Source of the DNA: an uncultured Paracoccaceae bacterium
GTDB taxonomy: Bacteria; Pseudomonadota; Alphaproteobacteria; Rhodobacterales; Rhodobacteraceae
Length of the DNA stretch: 21,447 nucleotides
Assembly: GCA_937927885.1 (NCBI GenBank)
Contig: CALEZJ010000066.1
Coordinates: 1 to 21,447 of the forward strand
Reading direction: 5' to 3'
Position numbers and translations under genes: made by a program. Shown one piece after another: positions 15,986 through 21,447 of the stretch (its first letter is position 1; each line of letters opens with the position of its first letter). Under the pieces are notes generated by a model. That model saw only the letters and a list, made by a program, of their open reading frames with translations. It was not told the origin of the DNA and ran no database searches.

Positions 15986-16014
15986 AATATACGGAGGGCG
16001 CGACAAAAGGAAAG
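15986..16014 (-). promoter_or_regulatory. Probable promoter of the leuA leader
   Basis: On the minus strand TATATT (15991-15986) matches five of six -10 consensus bases, preceded at 17 nt by a weak -35 candidate (CTTTCC). Transcription would begin about 7 nt downstream, at or beside the leader ATG at 15978. The AT-rich box stands out in otherwise GC-rich sequence. The -35 assignment is uncertain. Confidence 0.45.
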
Positions 16015-16027
16015 CCCGAAATTGCCC

Positions 16028-16441
16028 CTACGCCGCAGCGGCCGCCGCCACAGCGCGGATGCGCGCCACCATCGATCTGAGCCCGTTCGAGCGTTGTGAA
16101 GACAGGTGTTCATCAAGCCCCAGCCGTTTCAGCGCGGCGGTGGCGTCGAGCGTGGCAACCTCGGCAACCGGGCGCCCGGCATAGAGCACGTGCAACACTG
16201 CGATCAGGCCGCGCACGATCATCGCATCGCTGTCGCCGGCGAAATCGAACACCCCGTCGCGGATAACCGGGAACAACCAGACCTGGCTGGCGCAGCCGGT
16301 GACCTTGTTGGCAGGTACGCGAAGGACGTCGTCCATGGGTGCAAGGTCGCGTCCCAATTCAATGACGTGGCGATAGCGTTCCTCCCAATCCTCGAGGAAC
16401 TCGAAGGTTTCGGCCAGGTCGTCGAAATCCTGCTGGGCCAT
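16028..16441 (-). CDS. sufE: SufE family cysteine desulfuration protein
   Basis: SufE accepts persulfide sulfur from the cysteine desulfurase SufS and passes it to the Suf iron-sulfur scaffold in the cytoplasm. The 137-residue product has the SufE/YgdK fold signatures: an N-terminal helical start (FDDLAETFEFLEDWEERY), then KVTGCASQVWL with the sulfur-accepting cysteine C50. Length is as expected. The frame also allows a GTG start three codons earlier (16450). I prefer ATG 16441 because GGTGGAG directly upstream can serve as its ribosome-binding site. The gene is not next to other suf genes here. It lies upstream of the leuA leader on the same strand, but the promoter-like box in between suggests separate transcription. 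Confidence 0.93.
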   Translation of the reverse strand: MAQQDFDDLAETFEFLEDWEERYRHVIELGRDLAPMDDVLRVPANKVTGCASQVWLFPVIRDGVFDFAGDSDAMIVRGLIAVLHVLYAGRPVAEVATLDATAALKRLGLDEHLSSQRSNGLRSMVARIRAVAAAAAA

Positions 16442-16574
16442 GCTCTCCACCCTGTCTTTGTCCCTGACCTAGGACCAAGTTGGCCAAAGGTCCAGCCCCA
16501 GGCGCGCCGTGCCCTTTTCAACAGACAGGCTTTGCGCTACCCCTGTCGACACGGCACCGCCAAGGAGACCCCTG
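16442..16574. other. Divergent intergenic region between sufE and the lipoprotein gene
   Basis: These 133 nt separate two genes reading away from each other, so both promoters should be here. AAGGAGA at 16562-16568 is the ribosome-binding site of the plus-strand gene. I see no strong -10/-35 pair, hairpin or repeat. Confidence 0.4.
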
Positions 16575-17042
16575 ATGAAAACCCCGGTTCTGGTCCTGCT
16601 CTGTCTTGCCCTGACCTTGGCGGCCTGCTCGGGCGTGCGCAACTCGCGGGTCAACCCGATGAACTGGTTTGGTGCCTCGCGCGCCGAGGCGCGCGCCGAT
16701 CTGGGCCGGACAAGCAATGTGGTCGACAACCGCCCCCTTGTGGCCGAGGTCAGCGCCATGGTGATCGAACGCACCTCGACCGGCGCCATCGTGCGCGCCG
16801 AAGCGGTGATGCCAGTGGCCGGCTACTGGGATCCCGAGCTGTTGGCCGAGAGCTTCGGACGAGCGCAGAACGGCGTCTTGACCCTGCGCTTCGTCGCAGC
16901 AGCACCACGCGTGCCGGTTCCGGCGCAGAATGCGGCCGCGCGCACCATCACGGCGGTTTACGCTCTGAATCAGGCGCAGTTGGACACTGTCGCGGAAATC
17001 GTGGTGACAGGTCAGAACAACAGCCGCCGCGCCCGGCGCTGA
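16575..17042 (+). CDS. Small lipoprotein of unknown function
   Basis: I do not recognise a named family. The 155-residue product starts with a lipoprotein signal peptide whose lipobox LAAC puts the lipidated cysteine at C18, so it should be anchored in the envelope. After the cysteine come a short polar linker with NPMNWFG, a segment rich in valine and charged residues (about 55-130) that looks like beta structure, and a basic C-terminus ending NNSRRARR. AAGGAGA lies 6 nt before ATG 16575, which decides the start; the frame is open further upstream without support. It is divergent from sufE and convergent with the LysR gene, so it is probably a single-gene unit. No catalytic motif is visible. 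Confidence 0.8.
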   Translation: MKTPVLVLLCLALTLAACSGVRNSRVNPMNWFGASRAEARADLGRTSNVVDNRPLVAEVSAMVIERTSTGAIVRAEAVMPVAGYWDPELLAESFGRAQNGVLTLRFVAAAPRVPVPAQNAAARTITAVYALNQAQLDTVAEIVVTGQNNSRRARR

Positions 17043-17064
17043 GCGTATCCTGATCAGCGCGTCT

Positions 17065-17892
17065 TTATCGCGCTCCATCTCCCAAAGCCTCCAGGACCTG
17101 CTGCGCTGCCGCACTCAGCGGGCGCAGGTTACTGATGCGCAGGGAAAGCCCTGACGGTGCGTCCGTGGCATAGGGTGTGACAAGTCGCCCGGCCGCCAGG
17201 GCTGCCTCGGCGAGTGGGCGGACGATGACCAGGACTCCAGCGCCATTCGCCGCCTCCTCGATGGCCAATGCCGCTGTGGTGTGCACCGCGCCGCGTGGAC
17301 GAAATGCTGGAATTCCCGCTGCCCGCACCCAGCGCATCCAGTCCCCGGCTTCGCCCGTCAGGGTCAACGCTTGGGTCGGGCGCAGTCCTGCGGGCGAGGG
17401 CGGGGCGATGCCCGGGGCTGCCACAGCAATCAAGGGGGCCGGGATCCCGTCGCCTGGGGCCAGCAACAACGCCAGATCGGCGGCTGGGGCAGGGTCGGTC
17501 TGCGGAACAACCTGAAATCCGGCGCGCCTCAGAGCAGGCAGTCGGGGTGACAGCCACAACTGCGCCAGATCCGCGCTGGCGCGGATGCGCACGAGATCCG
17601 GAGCCCCTTCGGCAGCGAGGCGCGCGACAGCGGCGTCAAGGGCGGCGAAGGCAGCGGAAAACTCAGGCAACAGGCGCGCGCCCAGATCGGTCAACTGCAC
17701 TCCCCGCGCGCGCCGGTCGAAAAGCGTCACGCCCAGCGCGGATTCGAGGGTTTTCAGATGCGCCGTCACCGCCCCCGGCGTCACACCGAGTTCTTGAGCG
17801 GCAGGCGCAAAGCCGCCCAGCCGTCCCGCGACCTCGAAGGCGCGCAGCGCAGTAAGCGGCGGCTGCTTCGGGCGTGGGGGCTGGGCGGCCAT
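17065..17892 (-). CDS. LysR family transcriptional regulator (GcvA-like)
   Basis: The 275-residue protein has the LysR N-terminal helix-turn-helix at about 13-72, with PPLTALRAFEVAGRLGGF and AAQELGVTPGAVTAHLKTLE. This wording is typical of the GcvA-like subgroup. A substrate-binding domain follows to the end. The effector domain is somewhat short compared with the usual 295-310-residue total and is alanine-rich. ATG 17892 has no strong Shine-Dalgarno. Upstream lies an AT-rich stretch with inverted repeats that could be its own operator. It is on the same strand as soxA-soxG and follows their terminator, so it may regulate them, but nothing in the sequence proves that. Confidence 0.9.
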   Translation of the reverse strand: MAAQPPRPKQPPLTALRAFEVAGRLGGFAPAAQELGVTPGAVTAHLKTLESALGVTLFDRRARGVQLTDLGARLLPEFSAAFAALDAAVARLAAEGAPDLVRIRASADLAQLWLSPRLPALRRAGFQVVPQTDPAPAADLALLLAPGDGIPAPLIAVAAPGIAPPSPAGLRPTQALTLTGEAGDWMRWVRAAGIPAFRPRGAVHTTAALAIEEAANGAGVLVIVRPLAEAALAAGRLVTPYATDAPSGLSLRISNLRPLSAAAQQVLEALGDGAR

Positions 17893-17909
17893 CTGCTTGA
17901 TTTTTTCTT

Positions 17910-17977
17910 GCCTAAAAATTTCTTAGGCTATTGATGATGCTTTATCAAGAGGAAATTTTCAAGAAACCCAGAAATTT
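17910..17977. promoter_or_regulatory. AT-rich region with inverted repeat and three AAATTT elements upstream of lysR
   Basis: GCCTAA (17910-17915) and TTAGGC (17923-17928) form a 6-bp inverted repeat around AAATTTC, with the T-N11-A form of LysR-type operators. AAATTT recurs at 17916-17921, 17953-17958 and 17972-17977, the last two within GAAATTTTC and GAAATTTC palindromes. The region is sharply AT-rich compared with its surroundings and lies 18-85 nt before the LysR start. Autoregulation is the simplest reading. Confidence 0.45.
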
Positions 17978-18020
17978 CAGGTTTGAGGATTAAGAAAACT
18001 AATGCTTCTGTGGTTCCTTC

Positions 18021-18052
18021 GAAAAGGAAAAGGGCGGACTCGCGTCCGCCCT
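18021..18052 (-). terminator. Rho-independent terminator of the sox operon
   Basis: AGGGCGGAC (18031-18039) and GTCCGCCCT (18044-18052) form a perfect 9-bp stem with a TCGC loop. On the minus strand it is followed by TTTTCCTTTTC (18030 down to about 18020). It lies 25 nt after the soxG stop and separates the sox genes from lysR. Confidence 0.85.
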
Positions 18053-18077
18053 CTTGCCGTGTTGCTCAGCCTTCGTC

Positions 18078-18641
18078 TCAGCGATACAGTCCGACCTCGC
18101 CCCCCGGCCGCGAGACCGTTTCCAGCACGCTCCAGGCATAGGGTGCGACTGACCGGAAGCATACCAGCGTCCAGTGGTCTGGCTCGTCACGCCAGAGCGC
18201 GGCCGCTACCTGCGCCAGCCTTGTGCGGCGCACCTCACCCACGGAGAAATCTGAGAAATCGACCGGGCAGACCTTGGCAAGCACATCGCGCGCCTGCCCC
18301 CCGCTGATCCGGATCATCGCACGCGCATCCGAGACATTGGCAGCGGTAAAGAACCCGGCCTTCAGCGCCGTGTTGAGCCCCTGGGCCACTGTCCCGGCGC
18401 GGGAATACTCGACAATCACCAGCAATTCGTCAGGCGACATCCACGCAACCTTGCCGCGCGCGCCGGTTGTCACGCGTCGGCGTTCGGGCACCGCGCAACC
18501 GGTTTCGGCCAGCAGCGCCGCTGCCAGCTCGCCCGAAGCAAACTCGCCGCGCAGGGTGATCATCCCCGCAAGCCCTGCATCGGCCAGATCGACCATCCCA
18601 AGGGCGCGCGCGCCTTTCAGGGCGCTCACAGGTTCAGACAT
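18078..18641 (-). CDS. soxG: Sarcosine oxidase, gamma subunit
   Basis: This is the small subunit of heterotetrameric sarcosine oxidase, which oxidatively demethylates sarcosine to glycine and passes the one-carbon unit to tetrahydrofolate. The 187-residue product fits SoxG in length. It shows GcvT-like segments such as MSPDELLVIVEY and VCPVDFSDFSVGEVRRTRLAQV, near which other SoxG proteins have their conserved core. ATG 18641 was chosen because it overlaps the end of soxA by 8 nt (ATGTCTGA), giving a normal N-terminus (MSEPVSALKG). The open frame extends 22 codons further inside soxA. A terminator follows 25 nt after its stop, marking the end of the operon. Confidence 0.92.
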   Translation of the reverse strand: MSEPVSALKGARALGMVDLADAGLAGMITLRGEFASGELAAALLAETGCAVPERRRVTTGARGKVAWMSPDELLVIVEYSRAGTVAQGLNTALKAGFFTAANVSDARAMIRISGGQARDVLAKVCPVDFSDFSVGEVRRTRLAQVAAALWRDEPDHWTLVCFRSVAPYAWSVLETVSRPGGEVGLYR

Positions 18642-21447
18642 TCTGCTTGTCCCCCGCCTTGTCGTAGAAGCAGGCGTCGACGATCCGTGCCGCCACCCGT
18701 TTGCCATTCTCGCCCTGGAACTCGATCACCTCGCCCATGCGCTGCGGCCCGCGATGCACCAACCCCATGGCGATGCCCTTGCCCAGTGTGGGCGAGAAAT
18801 AGGTCGAGGTCACACGGCCCTGTGTATCCTGCTGGCCATTCGGGGTCTTGCCCGGCAAAGGCGCCAGCGCGCCGTCGAGCAGCACTGAACCATCCAGCGT
18901 CTCCAGCCCCACCAGTTTCCAGCGGTCGGGCGAGGTCATCGCCGGGCGCTCCATGCCGCGCTTGCCGAGGAAGTCGGCCTTCTTCTTCGAGATCGCCCAA
19001 TCCAGACCCAGATCCTGCGGGATAACCGTGCCGTCGGTTTCATCGCCGATCATGATGAAGCCCTTTTCGGCCCGCATCACATGCAGCGCCTCGGTGCCAT
19101 AGGGCATGATGCCAAACTCGGCTCCCGCCGCCATCACGGCCTGCCAGAAGGCCAGCCCCTGCGACGCGGGCACGGCGATTTCATAGCTGAGTTCGCCCGA
19201 GAACGAGATGCGGAACACCCGCGCGGAAATCCCGCCCAGCGTGCCTTCGCGCCAGTCCATGAAGGCCAGCGCCTCGCGGCTGACATCCATGCCGCCCAGT
19301 TTCTCCAGCACCTTGCGCGCCTTGGGGCCGACGACGGCGATCTGCGCGTAATGTTCGGTCAGGTTGACGACGTGAACCTTCCAGTCCCACCATTCGCATT
19401 GCAGCCAATCCTCCATCCAGGCGTGGATGCGATCCGCCCCGCCCGATGTGGTGTGGCACAGCCAAGTGTCGGCATCGATCCGCGCCACCACGCCGTCATC
19501 CGAAAGGAAGCCGTTCTCGTTGCACATCAGCCCATAGCGGCATTTTCCCACCGCCAGCGTGCTCATCACGTTGGTATAAAGCATGTCCAGGAAACGCCCG
19601 GCATCGGGGCCGCGCACCATCAGCTTGCCCAAGGTCGAGGCATCCAGCGCGCCCACCGAACCCCGCACCTGTGTGATCTCGCGGCTTACGGCATGGGCGT
19701 GGCTTTCACCATCCCTCGGGAAACAGTAGGGTCGGCGCCACAATCCCACCGGCTCGAAATGCGCGCCGTTGGCCTCGTGCCATTCGTGGATCGGCGTACG
19801 GCGCAGCGGCTGGAAGACCTCGCCACGCGCCTCGCCCGCGATGGCCCCTAGGCTGATCGGCGTATAGGGGGGGCGGAATGTGGTGGTGCCGGTCTGCGGG
19901 ATCGGCTGGCCCAATGCGTCCGACAAGATCGCGAGGCCATTGATATTGCTAAGCTTTCCCTGATCGGTTGCCATGCCTAGCGTTGTATAGCGCTTGGCGT
20001 GTTCGACCGAGGCATAGCCTTCCTGCGCGGCCAACTGGATGTCCGAGACTTTCACATCGTTCTGTGGGTCCAGCCACATTTTCGCGCGTAGCAGGTAATC
20101 GGCGCGAGCGGGCATCATCCAGACGGCCAGCATCGGTGCCTGATCCTGATCGTCCAGATCGCCGTTGGCAGCACCAACGCAGCGCACGAACCCCTGCCCG
20201 TCAGCGCCAAGAGGGGGGCGTGCGGGGTCGGGGCGGAACATGGCGCGGGGTTCGTCCCAGATCAGCTTGCCGCCGCAATGGCTCCACAAATGGACGACCG
20301 GTGACCAGCCGCCCGACATCGCGACCGCGTCGCAAGCGAGTGTCTCGGCCACCGCGCCGCCATCGCTGTCAAACCGGCAGAGGGCGACACCGGTTACCGA
20401 CTTGCCCCCTTCGACATGACGGATCGCCATTCCCTCGGCCACGCGGATGCCCAAGGCGCGGACCGCGGCGGGCAGGGCACCGGTCGCCTCTGTCCGCGCG
20501 TCGATCACAGCGGGGACGATGACGCCTGCGGCATGCAGGGCCAGCGCGGTGCGGTAAGCGTCGTCGTTGTTTGTCACCACGACCACGCGGCTTCCCGGAC
20601 TGACGGCCCAGTTGACCACATAGTCGCGCACGGCCGAGGCCAGCATCACGCCCGGAATGTCGTTGCCTGCGAAGGAAAGTGGACGTTCGATCGCGCCTGC
20701 CGCGTTGACGATCTGCCCCGCGCGCACCCGCCAAAGCCGGTGGCGTGGCGCGTCGGCGCCGGGCTGGTGGTCGGCCACGCGCTGATAGGCCAGCACATAG
20801 CCGTGGTCGTGCACCCCGGCCGCCATGGTGCGGTTCAGGATCGTCACGTTCGGCAGGGCGTGCAACTGGGCGAGTGCCTCGGCAACCCAGACATCGGCCG
20901 GTCTCCCCTCGACGGTGATGCCATCGACCACAGAGCGTCCGCCCCAATGGGGGGTCTGTTCGACCAGAATCACCCGCTGGCCGCTGGCGGCGGCGTCGCG
21001 GGCGGCGGTCAATCCGGCGATGCCCCCGCCAGCGACGAAGGTGTCGCAAAAGGCATAGATCTGCTCATAGCGGTCGACGTCGCGGGTTTCGGGATGCGGC
21101 GCCTTGCCCAGACCGGCGGACTGGCGGATCACGGGTTCATAGACCCATTTCCAGAACGCGCGCGGGCGAAGGAAGGTCTTGTAGTAGAACCCCGCCGGAA
21201 AGAACCGCCACAGCCTTGCGTTGATCGCGCCGATGTCGAAATCAAGGCTGGGCCAGTGGTTCTGGCTGGTGGCCGTGAGACCCTCGAAGAGCTCGGTCGT
21301 GGTGGTGCGCTGGTTGGGTTCGAACCGCGCTCCCTGACCGAGACCGACAAGGGCGTTGGGCTCTTCGGCGCCCGAAGCGACATGGCCGCGAGGGCGGTGG
21401 TATTTGAACGACCGGCCCACCATCGCCCGCCCGGCACCGATCAGCGC
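18634..21447 (-). CDS. soxA: Sarcosine oxidase, alpha subunit (5' end outside the window)
   Basis: SoxA is the large subunit of heterotetrameric sarcosine oxidase, binding NAD and carrying the folate-dependent domain. The frame is open to the right edge; 937 residues are present and roughly 40-50 N-terminal ones are missing. The start at 21423 is not real: residues before it continue as expected into VGRSFKYHRPRG, the conserved N-terminal segment. A dinucleotide fold follows (GGGIAG at about 140-145 of the fragment, then VILVEQTPHWGG), and a second NAD-type region around VVVVTNNDDAYR. The C-terminal 390 residues are a GcvT-like aminomethyltransferase domain (from IHEWHEANGAHFEPVGLW; also FSGELSYEI and GTEALHVMRAEKGF). 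soxB and soxD would be expected to the right. Confidence 0.95.
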   Translation of the reverse strand, partial: ALIGAGRAMVGRSFKYHRPRGHVASGAEEPNALVGLGQGARFEPNQRTTTTELFEGLTATSQNHWPSLDFDIGAINARLWRFFPAGFYYKTFLRPRAFWKWVYEPVIRQSAGLGKAPHPETRDVDRYEQIYAFCDTFVAGGGIAGLTAARDAAASGQRVILVEQTPHWGGRSVVDGITVEGRPADVWVAEALAQLHALPNVTILNRTMAAGVHDHGYVLAYQRVADHQPGADAPRHRLWRVRAGQIVNAAGAIERPLSFAGNDIPGVMLASAVRDYVVNWAVSPGSRVVVVTNNDDAYRTALALHAAGVIVPAVIDARTEATGALPAAVRALGIRVAEGMAIRHVEGGKSVTGVALCRFDSDGGAVAETLACDAVAMSGGWSPVVHLWSHCGGKLIWDEPRAMFRPDPARPPLGADGQGFVRCVGAANGDLDDQDQAPMLAVWMMPARADYLLRAKMWLDPQNDVKVSDIQLAAQEGYASVEHAKRYTTLGMATDQGKLSNINGLAILSDALGQPIPQTGTTTFRPPYTPISLGAIAGEARGEVFQPLRRTPIHEWHEANGAHFEPVGLWRRPYCFPRDGESHAHAVSREITQVRGSVGALDASTLGKLMVRGPDAGRFLDMLYTNVMSTLAVGKCRYGLMCNENGFLSDDGVVARIDADTWLCHTTSGGADRIHAWMEDWLQCEWWDWKVHVVNLTEHYAQIAVVGPKARKVLEKLGGMDVSREALAFMDWREGTLGGISARVFRISFSGELSYEIAVPASQGLAFWQAVMAAGAEFGIMPYGTEALHVMRAEKGFIMIGDETDGTVIPQDLGLDWAISKKKADFLGKRGMERPAMTSPDRWKLVGLETLDGSVLLDGALAPLPGKTPNGQQDTQGRVTSTYFSPTLGKGIAMGLVHRGPQRMGEVIEFQGENGKRVAARIVDACFYDKAGDKQNV

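Noticed and set aside
18634..21423. ATG 21423 as the true start of soxA
   Set aside because: The frame stays open to the window edge, and the conserved VGRSFKYHRPRG segment normally lies about 50 residues into SoxA, so the real start is outside.

Overview
The window is GC-rich chromosomal DNA of an alphaproteobacterium. The best fit is the Rhodobacterales (Rhodobacteraceae/Roseobacter group). This rests on the tight mreD-mrdA-rodA order, the protein sequences themselves, the soxA-soxG pair, pobA divergent from an AraC regulator, and dense GC-rich coding with many 1-8 nt overlaps. I see no tRNA or rRNA genes, insertion sequences, phage genes or CRISPR array.

Layout. (1) Bases 1-5369, plus strand: the end of mreD, mrdA (PBP2) and rodA (SEDS glycosyltransferase), followed by a GhrA-type hydroxyacid reductase and a DadA-like FAD oxidoreductase. 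All are joined by overlapping start and stop codons. rodA carries an in-frame TGA exactly at the tyrosine of its conserved C-terminal motif, and coding continues in frame for 27 more residues to a stop that overlaps the next start. (2) 5430-6134 is deoD, convergent with a minus-strand di-heme cytochrome c peroxidase/MauG-like gene (6138-7445). (3) 7445-11996 is centred on a GntR/FadR-type regulator (8480-9172). It faces an AbrB-type membrane protein, a D-2-hydroxyacid dehydrogenase and a TSUP (TauE/SafE) permease on the plus strand, and has an AEC-family transporter downstream on the minus strand. The TSUP gene appears to start at CTG. (4) 12043-14188 is the 4-hydroxybenzoate module: pobA (minus) and a divergent AraC-type regulator, probably pobR. 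A strong hairpin terminator follows pobR. (5) 14218-16441, minus strand: leuA and upstream sufE. Between them lies what looks like a leucine attenuator: a 31-codon leader peptide ending in a run of Leu codons, with its stop codon inside the 5' arm of a perfect 10-bp stem. A good -10 box sits so close to the leader ATG that the transcript may be leaderless. (6) 16575-17042 is a small lipoprotein of unknown function. (7) 17065-21447, minus strand: a LysR regulator behind an AT-rich region, then soxG and soxA of heterotetrameric sarcosine oxidase. soxA runs off the right edge and soxG is closed by a good terminator.

Functionally the window joins cell-elongation machinery to catabolic and anabolic modules: 2-hydroxyacid and amino acid oxidation, purine salvage, aromatic degradation, leucine synthesis, Fe-S assembly and sarcosine demethylation. 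The points most worth checking are the rodA stop codon, the putative leaderless leuA attenuator, the CTG start of the TSUP gene, and the unassigned substrate of the GntR-linked transporter cluster.
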